A stretch of DNA of 60,637 nucleotides, taken from NCBI GenBank assembly GCA_937957685.1, contig CALGAO010000117.1, positions 1 to 60,637 on the forward strand. The letters run 5' to 3'. Positions 33,497 through 40,847 of the stretch are shown here, piece by piece. Within the stretch, counting starts at the first letter, position 1. Every line of letters begins with the position of its first letter. The notes below the pieces were generated by a model. It was not told where the DNA came from and ran no database searches. It worked only from the letters and a program-made list of their open reading frames with translations. Source of the DNA: an uncultured Paenibacillaceae bacterium (GTDB lineage: Bacteria > Bacillota > Bacilli > Paenibacillales > DA-C8). A program made the translations under genes and the position numbers.

Positions 33497-34060
33497 ATGT
33501 ACGACGTTATCATCATCGGCGCAGGACCCGCAGGAGCAAGCGCTGCGATCTTCGCTGCCAAGGCTGGCAAGAAGACGCTCGTGATCGACAATGACAAGGG
33601 CGTCACGAAGCGGGCCTGGATCGCCAACCATTACGGCGCGCCTGACATCTCGGGGCCCGATCTGGTCGAGACCGGCAAGAAGCAAGCACAGAAGCATGGG
33701 GCCGAGTTCGTGGATGGCACCGTCACGAAGATCGAGAAGGGCGAGCAAGGCTTGACCGTGCTGACAGAGGACCAATCCTATGTCGCGAAGCATGTGATCG
33801 TGGCCACGGGCTTCTCCGCCGATGTTGCGGAAGCCAGCGGGCTCAGGACGAAGCCTGGCACGGAGCCGCGCGTCAAGACGATCCTTGATGTGGACGCCGC
33901 AGGGAAGACGAATGTAGAGGGCGTATGGGCTGCCGGCACGATCGCAGGGGTGAGCGTACATACGATCATCACGGCTGGAGACGGGGCCAAGGTAGCGATC
34001 AACGTCATCAGCGAGCTGAATGGCGAACGCTACGTGGACCACGATGTTCTGAAAGCATGA
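33497..34060 (+). CDS. thioredoxin-reductase-like FAD flavoprotein lacking CxxC
   Basis: A 187-residue flavoprotein with the N-terminal FAD-binding motif IIIGAGPAGASAAIFAAKAG and the C-terminal GVWAAGTIAGVSVHTIITAGDGAKVA, like thioredoxin reductase. It is about 60% of the usual length, lacks the NADPH domain as such and shows no CxxC pair, so a thioredoxin-reducing role is unlikely; a diflavin or bacilliredoxin-type partner role is possible. ATG 33497 lies 11 bases after AAGGAG. The promoter has a YodB-type palindrome over the -35, suggesting a response to quinones or electrophiles. Confidence 0.72.
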   Translation: MYDVIIIGAGPAGASAAIFAAKAGKKTLVIDNDKGVTKRAWIANHYGAPDISGPDLVETGKKQAQKHGAEFVDGTVTKIEKGEQGLTVLTEDQSYVAKHVIVATGFSADVAEASGLRTKPGTEPRVKTILDVDAAGKTNVEGVWAAGTIAGVSVHTIITAGDGAKVAINVISELNGERYVDHDVLKA

Positions 34061-34098
34061 GGATGAGGCGTAAGCTGCATCAGCCATAACAAAACAAC

Positions 34099-34140
34099 AA
34101 AGGGTATCGACTTCGCGAATGGCGAGCCGATACCCTTTTT
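34099..34140 (+). terminator. intrinsic terminator
   Basis: AGGGTATCG and CGATACCCT form a perfect 9-bp stem followed by T5, after the flavoprotein gene. Confidence 0.85.
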
Positions 34141-34209
34141 GTATGGGTCAGAGATATTGTCCTGGTTCGGGAATGGTATGTGCCAGTGCCGGATGATCTT
34201 CCTTGCTGA

Positions 34210-34743
34210 TCAGGAAGCCTTGACAGCCTCGATCTCCAGGGATACCTTCACTTCTTCGCCAACAAGCACGCCGCCCGTTTCCAGAACCGCGTTCCATACG
34301 AGGCCGTACTTGGTGCGATCGATCGCGCCGGTGACGCTGAAACCGGCCTTCTCGTTGCCCCACGGGTCCTTGCCGCCGCCTTCATACACGACGGTGAACG
34401 TTTCCGGACGCGTGACGCCGCGGATCGTCAGGTCGCCGGTTACTTCATACTCGTTATCGCCGGTCTTGCGGATCGAAGTTGCCTTGAACGTCATCTTCGG
34501 ATGATTCTCGACGTCGAAGAAGTCCGGGGAACGCAGGTGAGCGTCTCGATCATTGCTGCGGGTGTCGACGCTGGACAGATCGACGCTGAACTCGATGTCC
34601 GCCGTTGTCAGATCCTCCGGATCCGCTTCGATGTTCGCTTCGAAGGAGTGGAACGTGCCCTTGACCTTCGCGATCATCATATGTCTGACAGAGAAGTCGA
34701 CGCTGCTATGTGAGGCGTCCAGATTCCATTTTGACTTGGCCAT
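34210..34743 (-). CDS. YceI family protein
   Basis: A 177-residue lipocalin-like YceI protein, which binds isoprenoid-type lipids such as polyprenyl chains. Family text is clear: WNLDASHSSVDFSVRHMMIAKVKG, DARSPDF-like stretch HLRSPDFFDVENHPKM, ITGDLTIRGVTRPE. There is no signal peptide, so the protein is cytoplasmic. It has its own promoter with a palindrome at the transcription start that matches the catE-like operator, linking it to the YodB-like regulator next door. Confidence 0.88.
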   Translation of the reverse strand: MAKSKWNLDASHSSVDFSVRHMMIAKVKGTFHSFEANIEADPEDLTTADIEFSVDLSSVDTRSNDRDAHLRSPDFFDVENHPKMTFKATSIRKTGDNEYEVTGDLTIRGVTRPETFTVVYEGGGKDPWGNEKAGFSVTGAIDRTKYGLVWNAVLETGGVLVGEEVKVSLEIEAVKAS

Positions 34744-34785
34744 GAGTGAATACCTCCAATAAATAATTAATAAGCTAAAATAAAA

Positions 34786-34805
34786 ATACTTACTTACAAA
34801 AGTAT
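34786..34805. promoter_or_regulatory. ATACTT-N8-AAGTAT operator of yceI
   Basis: A perfect 6-bp-arm palindrome that includes TACTTACAAAAGTA, one base shorter than the catE-like TACTTACAAAAAGTA. It overlaps the predicted start of yceI transcription. Confidence 0.6.
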
Positions 34806-34811
34806 AGTTAT

Positions 34812-34840
34812 ATTATAATGGTCAGAAACCCAGGTGTCAA
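34812..34840 (-). promoter_or_regulatory. SigA-type promoter of yceI
   Basis: On the minus strand TTGACA (34835-34840), 17-bp spacer, TATAAT (34812-34817): both consensus. Confidence 0.8.
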
Positions 34841-34937
34841 CCGTTAACGACATAAACATCAGGCGGTGCGTGGCTTTACTGTGTCGCGAACGGGAGCCGG
34901 GAACGGCAGGCCGCGCCTGGAGCGGGTTCCGGGCAGA

Positions 34938-34990
34938 AGAAGAGGTCGTGGGAAGCCTGCAAGCCAAAAAAATCTGCTTATAGCCGTAGT
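34938..34990. repeat. single diverged unit of the 51-bp CTGCTTACAG repeat family
   Basis: GGTCG-GGGAAGCCTG-AAGC-AAAAAATCTGCTTA text matches the array at 60481-60637 with several changes. It lies between the yceI promoter region and the hxlR terminator. Nothing else was seen in 34841-34937. Confidence 0.65.
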
Positions 34991-35000
34991 CCCGGACAAA

Positions 35001-35030
35001 CAAAAAAACCGAGTCAGATGACTCGGTTGG
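35001..35030 (-). terminator. intrinsic terminator of hxlR
   Basis: CCGAGTCA and TGACTCGG stem with a 3-base loop, followed on the minus strand by T7. It sits six bases after the hxlR stop. Confidence 0.85.
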
Positions 35031-35035
35031 TAGAT

Positions 35036-35380
35036 TTATGATTTCTTCTCGGTGTATGGAACATCCACATAACGGTCGGCCCACTGCTGGCATTCCCTCA
35101 TCACGCCTTCGAGAGCCTTGCCCTTGTCCGTGAGCTCGTATTCGATCCGCACGGGCATCTCATTATATACACGGCGGACGATGATGCCTTCCGCCTCCAG
35201 TTCCTTGAATCGCTCGGTGAGCATCTTGTCGCTCATGTTCGGAATCACATGCGATATATCTTTGAACCGCTTCGGACCTTCCATCAGCACGCGGATGATC
35301 AGCCCGGTCCAGCGCTTGCCGAGCAGCTCGAAAGCAGCCTCAAACTTGGGACACAGGTGAAATTCATCATCGGCTTTCAT
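35036..35380 (-). CDS. HxlR-family regulator, YodB-like
   Basis: A 114-residue MarR/DUF24 winged-helix repressor. It resembles Bacillus YodB closely in FELLGKRWTGLIIRVLMEGPKRFKDI and MLTERFKELEAEGIIVRRV. A single conserved Cys (Cys10, in LCPKFEAAF) corresponds to the redox-sensing Cys of YodB, which quinones and diamide modify to release DNA. Start ATG 35380 lies after GAGGTG; an in-frame ATG at 35407 is possible. Its own promoter carries an ACTT-N5-AAGT palindrome over the -35, implying autorepression. Likely targets here: the catE-like gene, the flavoprotein and yceI. Confidence 0.85.
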   Translation of the reverse strand: MKADDEFHLCPKFEAAFELLGKRWTGLIIRVLMEGPKRFKDISHVIPNMSDKMLTERFKELEAEGIIVRRVYNEMPVRIEYELTDKGKALEGVMRECQQWADRYVDVPYTEKKS

Positions 35381-35413
35381 GGTCTTCACCTCAATATGAT
35401 TCATCATGCACTT

Positions 35414-35442
35414 ATTATATCATACTTCGACACTTACTGAAA
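35414..35442 (-). promoter_or_regulatory. promoter of hxlR
   Basis: On the minus strand TTTCAG (35437-35442), 17-bp spacer, TATAAT (35414-35419). Confidence 0.55.
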
Positions 35443-35444
35443 GT
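35432..35444. promoter_or_regulatory. ACTT-N5-AAGT operator in the hxlR promoter
   Basis: ACTTACTGAAAGT overlaps the hxlR -35 box. The complement is identical over 15 bases to the site at 8495-8509. Confidence 0.5.
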
Positions 35445-35520
35445 TAGCATATGAAGGCAACTTTTACAAGAATGGCGGGGGATGATTGAAACGGGGCACA
35501 TCTATGCTCATCAGAACAAC

Positions 35521-35593
35521 GGCCTTTGTCATGGGTACGCGGCGGTGGAGCAAGTCTTTTTTTTATAAAAAATGTACATTTATGACAAAGACC
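35521..35593. repeat. long-range inverted repeat GGCCTTTGTCAT
   Basis: A 12-base arm at 35521-35532 and its complement at 35582-35593 (one mismatch), with a T8 run and an A-rich block in the 49-base loop. It lies in the leader side of the monosaccharide importer genes and may fold as RNA. Confidence 0.45.
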
Positions 35594-35633
35594 GGGAGGC
35601 CATCCCCTTCGTATACTCAAGTCAAGCCCGTGA

Positions 35634-35654
35634 CAAGCGCACAGGATGCGCTTG
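35634..35654 (+). promoter_or_regulatory. leader hairpin before the monosaccharide-binding protein gene
   Basis: CAAGCGCA and TGCGCTTG are perfect 8-bp arms with a 5-base loop, 33 bases before the start codon. No T run follows; probably an mRNA structure element. Confidence 0.4.
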
Positions 35655-35687
35655 CGGGCAACTTATGAAAGGTGAGGGGGACATGAT

Positions 35688-36758
35688 ATGAGGAACATGC
35701 GGTTGTTGATTCTGATGGTTGCGGCAGTCCTGTTGCTTGCGGCGTGCGGCGGAAAGAGCGGCTCGGGTGGCGAGAAGTTTGTCGGTATCGCGATGCCCAC
35801 CAAATCCTCGGAGCGCTGGGTGCTGGACGGCAGCAATATGGTAAAGGAATTTGAGGCGCTCGGCTACAAGACCGACCTGCAGTATGGCGAAGACATCGTC
35901 GAAAATCAGATCTCGCAGATTGAGAACATGATCACCAAGGGCGTCGATGTGCTCGTCATCGCCTCGATCGACGGGGAGTCGCTGACGAACGTGCTGAACA
36001 AGGCGGCAGCGGCCAAGATTCCGGTCATCGCCTATGACCGGCTGATCCGTAACTCGGAGCATGTGAGCTACTATGCGACATTCGACAACTTCAAGGTCGG
36101 CGTGCAGCAGGCATCCTACATTGAAGAGAAGCTGGGCCTGAAGGAAGGCAAGGGACCGTTCAACATCGAGCTGTTCGCCGGCTCGCCGGACGACAACAAT
36201 GCCTACTTCTTCTTCAATGGCGCGCTGAGCGTGCTGCAGCCGTACATCGACAGCGGCAAGCTCGTCGTGCGCAGCGGCCAGACGGCGTTCGACCAGGTGG
36301 CGACGCTGCGCTGGGACGGCGCGGAGGCGCAGAAGAGGATGGACAATCTGCTGAGCGCGCACTACACGAGCGAACGGGTGGATGCGGTATTGTCGCCGTA
36401 CGACGGCATCAGCATCGGGGTCATCGCCTCGCTGAAGGGCGTCGGCTATGGTACCGCGAGCAAGCCTCTGCCGATCGTCACCGGCCAGGACGCCGAGCTC
36501 GCGTCGGTCAAGTCGATCATCGCCGGTGAACAGACGCAGACCGTGTTCAAGGATACCCGCGCCCTGGCGAAGAAGGCGGTGGAGATGGCGGATGCGCTGC
36601 TCAAGGGCGAAGAGGCGGAGGTCAACGACACCACCACCTATGACAACGGGGTGAAGGTCGTTCCATCCTACCTGCTCGAGCCGGTATCGGTCGACATCAC
36701 CAACTATGAAGAGGTGCTGATCGGCAGCGGCTACTACACGGCTGATCAGCTGAAGTAA
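35688..36758 (+). CDS. ChvE-type multiple monosaccharide-binding lipoprotein
   Basis: A 356-residue extracellular binding protein of the ChvE/XylF group (SBP_bac_4-like). Signal and lipobox LLAAC at residues 16-20; mature text GIAMPTKSSERWVLDGSNM, YGEDIVENQISQIENMITKG, VIAYDRLIRNSEHVSYYATFDN and the ChvE-like YDGISIG. ATG 35688 is 14 bases after GAGGGGGAC. The ATPase and permease genes follow. Expected ligands: xylose, arabinose, glucose or galactose; arabinose and xylose fit the GH51 neighbour. Confidence 0.88.
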   Translation: MRNMRLLILMVAAVLLLAACGGKSGSGGEKFVGIAMPTKSSERWVLDGSNMVKEFEALGYKTDLQYGEDIVENQISQIENMITKGVDVLVIASIDGESLTNVLNKAAAAKIPVIAYDRLIRNSEHVSYYATFDNFKVGVQQASYIEEKLGLKEGKGPFNIELFAGSPDDNNAYFFFNGALSVLQPYIDSGKLVVRSGQTAFDQVATLRWDGAEAQKRMDNLLSAHYTSERVDAVLSPYDGISIGVIASLKGVGYGTASKPLPIVTGQDAELASVKSIIAGEQTQTVFKDTRALAKKAVEMADALLKGEEAEVNDTTTYDNGVKVVPSYLLEPVSVDITNYEEVLIGSGYYTADQLK

Positions 36759-36847
36759 TCGGACGCGGCGGCTTCTGCCGCCGCTGTCGCACATTCGGGC
36801 GCAGTATGGCGACGGAAGCTCCGGTTTCGGGAGAGGGGGCTCGGTAG

Positions 36848-38398
36848 ATGACGGCATTGATTCTGGAGATGAAGGACATCACGAAAACATTTCCTGGCGT
36901 CAAGGCGCTGGACGGAGTCAATATGAAGGTCCGGCGAGGCGAGATCCACGCGCTCGTCGGCGAGAACGGAGCGGGCAAATCGACGCTGATGAAGGTGCTC
37001 AGCGGGGTGTATCCGCACGATACGTACACCGGGGAGATCATCTTCAACGGGCAGAAATGTGAGTTCAGGGATATCAAGCACAGCGAGGAGCGGGGAATCG
37101 TCATCATCCACCAGGAGCTGGCGCTCATCCCGTACCTGTCGATCGCGGAGAATATCTTCCTCGGCAATGAGCGGCAGCGCCGCAACATCATCAACTGGCA
37201 TGAGACGACGGTCGAAGCGCGCAAGCTGATGGAGCGGGTGGGCCTCGATGAATCGCCGGACACGCTGGTCATGAACATCGGGGTCGGCAAGCAGCAGCTG
37301 GTGGAGATTGCCAGGGCGCTGGCGAAGAAGGTGGAGCTGCTCATCCTCGATGAGCCGACCGCAGCGCTGAACGAGGATGACAGCAAGAATCTGCTCGATC
37401 TGCTGGTGGAGCTGAAGAAGCAGGGCATCACGTCCATCCTGATCTCGCACAAGCTGAACGAGGTGCTGGCGATCGCCGACTCCATCACGGTGCTGCGCGA
37501 TGGACGGACGATCGAGACGATGGACACGCATCAGGAGCAGGTGACCGAGGACCGGATCATCAAGGGGATGGTCGGACGCGACATGACCCATCGCTATCCG
37601 GAGAGGAAGGCCCACATCGGTGACGTGCTGTTCGAGGTGCGTAACTGGAATGTCTATCATCCGCTGCATGGTGGAAGGAAGATTATTCACGATGTTAATC
37701 TTCACATCCGCCGCGGCGAGATCGTCGGGATCGCTGGACTGATGGGCGCCGGCAGGACGGAGCTGGCGATGAGCCTGTTCGGCCGATCCTACGGCAGGCA
37801 GATCAGCGGGAAGATCATCAAGAACGGACAGGAGATCGACGTTCCGGATGTCAGCGCGGCGATCCGGCATGGCATCGCCTATGTGACGGAGGATCGCAAG
37901 AATTATGGCCTGATCCTGATCGACGACATCAAGCGCAATACGACCCTGGCCAATCTGGCGAAGATCTCCCGTCGCGGCATCACCCAGGACTATCTGGAGG
38001 TGCAGGAAGCGGAGGCGTTCCGCAGCAAGCTGCAGATCAAGACGCCCAGCGTGCACCAGAAGACGGGCAACCTGAGCGGCGGCAATCAGCAGAAGGTCGT
38101 GCTCAGCAAATGGATCTTCGCGGAGCCGGACGTGCTCATCCTGGATGAGCCTACGCGCGGCATCGATGTCGGAGCCAAATACGAGATCTACACGATCATC
38201 CAGCGGCTTGCCAACGAGGGCAAGGGCATCCTGGTCATCTCCTCGGAGCTGCCGGAGATTCTCGGCATCTGCGATCGCATCTACGCGATGTGCGAAGGGC
38301 GCATCACCGGAGAGATCAGCAGGGAGGAAGCCGATCAGGAGAAGCTGATGAAGATGATGACGGGAACAGGGGGCGGTAAGCTTGGACACGCTGGCTAA
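36848..38398 (+). CDS. monosaccharide ABC transporter ATP-binding protein (MmsA/GguA type)
   Basis: A 516-residue protein with two nucleotide-binding domains. The first has Walker A GENGAGKST, VGKQQLVEIARAL signature and LLILDEPTAALN; the second has the degenerate Walker A GLMGAGRTE, LSGGNQQKVVLSKWIF and LILDEPTRGIDVGAKYEIY. That is the CUT2 layout. It powers uptake by the GguB-type permease encoded next, whose start it overlaps. Confidence 0.92.
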   Translation: MTALILEMKDITKTFPGVKALDGVNMKVRRGEIHALVGENGAGKSTLMKVLSGVYPHDTYTGEIIFNGQKCEFRDIKHSEERGIVIIHQELALIPYLSIAENIFLGNERQRRNIINWHETTVEARKLMERVGLDESPDTLVMNIGVGKQQLVEIARALAKKVELLILDEPTAALNEDDSKNLLDLLVELKKQGITSILISHKLNEVLAIADSITVLRDGRTIETMDTHQEQVTEDRIIKGMVGRDMTHRYPERKAHIGDVLFEVRNWNVYHPLHGGRKIIHDVNLHIRRGEIVGIAGLMGAGRTELAMSLFGRSYGRQISGKIIKNGQEIDVPDVSAAIRHGIAYVTEDRKNYGLILIDDIKRNTTLANLAKISRRGITQDYLEVQEAEAFRSKLQIKTPSVHQKTGNLSGGNQQKVVLSKWIFAEPDVLILDEPTRGIDVGAKYEIYTIIQRLANEGKGILVISSELPEILGICDRIYAMCEGRITGEISREEADQEKLMKMMTGTGGGKLGHAG

Positions 38399-39548
38399 AG
38401 CTTTGAAATCCAATATTCGGCAATACGGGATGATCATCGCTCTCGTATTCATCATGCTGCTGTTTCAGATCCTCTCCGACGGAATCCTGATGCAGCCGCT
38501 GAACATCACCAATCTCATCCTGCAGAACAGCTATATCCTCGTGCTGGCGATCGGCATGGTGCTGGTGATCATCACCGGCCACATCGATCTGTCCGTCGGC
38601 TCGATCGCCGCCGTGATCGGCGCCATCGCGGCCATCCTGATGGTGCGCATGGGTGTGCCGGTATGGCTGACGCTGATCATCTGCCTGCTGATCGGGGCGC
38701 TGATCGGAGCCTGGCAGGGCTTCTGGATCGCCTACGTCGGCATACCGGCCTTCATCGTGACCCTGGCCGGCATGCTGTTATTCCGCGGTCTGACGATGGT
38801 CATCCTCGAAGGCCAGTCGATCGCCTCGCTGCCCGAGTCCTTCCTGAACATCAGCTCCGGATTCGTGCCGGATCTGTTCGATGAGGCTGGCGGGCTGCAT
38901 CTCACGACGATATTGGTCGGCGTTCTCCTGTCCCTGCTGCTCATCTGGTCGGAATGGCGCCATCGCATGGTGCAGAAGAAATACGGAGTGGAGACGATTC
39001 ACATCGGCTTGTTTATCGTCAAGGTGGCGCTGCTTGTCGCGGTGCTTAACGCATTTATGTTCATTCTCGCGTCCTATGAAGGCATCCCGAATCTGCTGAT
39101 CATCCTGGTGCTGCTGATCGCCGCTTATACGTTCATCACCAACCGAACGGTGATCGGCAGGCATATCTATGCGACGGGCGGCAATGTGAAGGCGGCGGCG
39201 CTGTCGGGGATCAAGACGAAGCGCGTGACCTTCATGGTGTTCGTCAATATGGGCGTGCTGTCGGCGCTGGCCGGCATCATCTTCGCCTCGCGTCTGAGCG
39301 CGGCGACGCCCAAGGCCGGCAATCTGTTCGAGCTGGATGCGATTGCGGCCTGTTTCATCGGCGGGGCATCCGCAACAGGCGGCGTCGGGACGGTCATCGG
39401 CGCCATCGTCGGCGGCCTTGTCATGGGCGTCATGAACAACGGCATGTCGCTGATCGGCATCAGCATCGATTGGCAGCAGGCGATCAAAGGTCTGGTGCTG
39501 CTGCTGGCGGTGGCATTTGACTTCTATATCAAGAATCGCAGCAACTGA
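38382..39548 (+). CDS. monosaccharide ABC transporter permease (GguB type)
   Basis: A 388-residue membrane protein, channel of the CUT2 importer, with about ten helices and family text VLVIITGHIDLSVGSIAAVIGA and AIAACFIGGASATGGVGTVIGA. The start is TTG 38382 behind GGGGGCGG, 17 bases inside the ATPase gene. No terminator was found after it, so the sensing genes may be partly cotranscribed. Confidence 0.9.
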   Translation: MDTLAKALKSNIRQYGMIIALVFIMLLFQILSDGILMQPLNITNLILQNSYILVLAIGMVLVIITGHIDLSVGSIAAVIGAIAAILMVRMGVPVWLTLIICLLIGALIGAWQGFWIAYVGIPAFIVTLAGMLLFRGLTMVILEGQSIASLPESFLNISSGFVPDLFDEAGGLHLTTILVGVLLSLLLIWSEWRHRMVQKKYGVETIHIGLFIVKVALLVAVLNAFMFILASYEGIPNLLIILVLLIAAYTFITNRTVIGRHIYATGGNVKAAALSGIKTKRVTFMVFVNMGVLSALAGIIFASRLSAATPKAGNLFELDAIAACFIGGASATGGVGTVIGAIVGGLVMGVMNNGMSLIGISIDWQQAIKGLVLLLAVAFDFYIKNRSN

Positions 39549-39647
39549 CATCCTGCACAACACCATTCTGGCGCGAGCGGCGGCAAGCTGGGGGTTTGCC
39601 ATCGATCACCGGCAAGATAAAATGGATATAAGCTGGAAATGCAGGCG

Positions 39648-39800
39648 GGCTTGTCCGTTCCTTCCGGAATGGGCAAGCCGATCCTGGTCTTAAGGAAGGC
39701 ATGCATTCCCATGCTAGCTAGTAAGACAGAGGAAATACCACGCTGCTACCTGCCTTTATGTGCTGGGCCCGGCCGGGTATTTCCTGATCCAGGAGCTAGC
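39648..39800 (+). promoter_or_regulatory. structured leader before the sensory sugar-binding protein gene
   Basis: Three perfect complementary arm pairs are packed in 150 bases: GGCTTG/CAAGCC (39648 and 39674), an outer GCTAGCT/AGCTAGC (39713 and 39794), and an inner 10-bp AGGAAATACC/GGTATTTCCT (39730 and 39776). They end 24 bases before the start codon. No U run follows, so translation control or a DNA-level site is more likely than termination. No known riboswitch class was recognised. Confidence 0.45.
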
Positions 39801-39824
39801 TTGCGAGAATCAGGAGGGGTCCGG

Positions 39825-40835
39825 ATGAATAAGCTGGTGTTGTTGTATGGCACGTTGGTGTTGGGCTTCCTGCTCATCGTCATGATCTACTTCCGGCCAT
39901 CGCAGCTCGATCCGTGGGACGAGGTGGACAGAGGCTTGCAGGGGGATATCGGAGAGCAGTATGTCATGGTGACGTTTCAGGCGGGCATTGATTACTGGAA
40001 GCCGGCGCTGAAGGGCTTCGAGGATGCGGCCGAGGCGCTGGGCGTTTCGGTTGATTTCCGGGGCTCGACGCAGCGCGATGTGCATGAACAGATCACGGTG
40101 TTGGAGCAGGTGATCGCCAGGAAGCCGGCGGGCATCGCCCTGACGTCGATCGAACCGGAAGCGCTTACCGCCTCCATCAACAAGGCAGTGGACGCGGGCA
40201 TTCCGGTCGTTCTGTTCGATTCGGGGGCGACCGGCAGCAAGGCGTATTCCTTCCTCGGCACGGACAACTACAATGCCGGCGTCGTGGCAGCCCATGAATT
40301 GGCCCGGCGCTTGGAGGAACATGGGGAGATCGCGATCATCACCCTGCCCAACCAGCAGAATCACCAGCAGAGAGTGGCGGGCTTCCAGGATACGATCCGC
40401 GAGCAGTATCCGCAGATGCGGGTTGTGGCGATCAAGGACGGCAAGGGTGACGTGGTGGTGTCGCGTGATATGGCGGCCGAGGCGATGGAGGATTATCCGG
40501 AGCTGCGTGGCATTTTTATCACGGAGGCGGTGGGCGGCGTCGGCGTTGGCCAGGCGGTCATCTCCACCGGCAATCTGGGCAGGGTGACGATCATCAGCTT
40601 CGATACGGACAAGGGAACGCTCGACATGATCCGGGACGGCGTCATCTCGGCGACGCTGGCGCAGGGCACATGGAACATGGGCTACTGGTCGCTGCAGTTC
40701 CTGTTTCATCTGCATCACGGGCTTGTTCCGCAGAGCGCCAGCGCAGGCGGCAACCAGCAGCCGCTGCCGCCGAACGTGGACACCGGGGTTACCGTTGTCA
40801 CGCGCGACAACGTGGAGGACTATTATGCGAGATAA
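39825..40835 (+). CDS. membrane-anchored sugar-binding sensory protein (XylFII-like)
   Basis: A 336-residue periplasmic-binding-protein-fold protein held by an N-terminal helix (about 5-24) with no lipobox Cys, so it stays tethered rather than lipidated. The binding domain reads YWKPALKGFEDAAEALGVSV, IPVVLFDSGATGSKAYSFLGTDN and VGVGQAVISTGNLG. In Clostridium, XylFII binds D-xylose and signals through LytS-YesN; the same gene order (binding protein, kinase, regulator) is seen here beside a monosaccharide importer. ATG 39825 lies behind AGGAGGGG; ligand not provable. Confidence 0.8.
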   Translation: MNKLVLLYGTLVLGFLLIVMIYFRPSQLDPWDEVDRGLQGDIGEQYVMVTFQAGIDYWKPALKGFEDAAEALGVSVDFRGSTQRDVHEQITVLEQVIARKPAGIALTSIEPEALTASINKAVDAGIPVVLFDSGATGSKAYSFLGTDNYNAGVVAAHELARRLEEHGEIAIITLPNQQNHQQRVAGFQDTIREQYPQMRVVAIKDGKGDVVVSRDMAAEAMEDYPELRGIFITEAVGGVGVGQAVISTGNLGRVTIISFDTDKGTLDMIRDGVISATLAQGTWNMGYWSLQFLFHLHHGLVPQSASAGGNQQPLPPNVDTGVTVVTRDNVEDYYAR

Positions 40836-40847
40836 CGGCGGTGGCGC

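Noticed and set aside
34794..35093. Minus-strand frame of 99 codons between hxlR and yceI
   Set aside because: It covers the hxlR terminator, a repeat unit and the yceI promoter, with no ribosome site.
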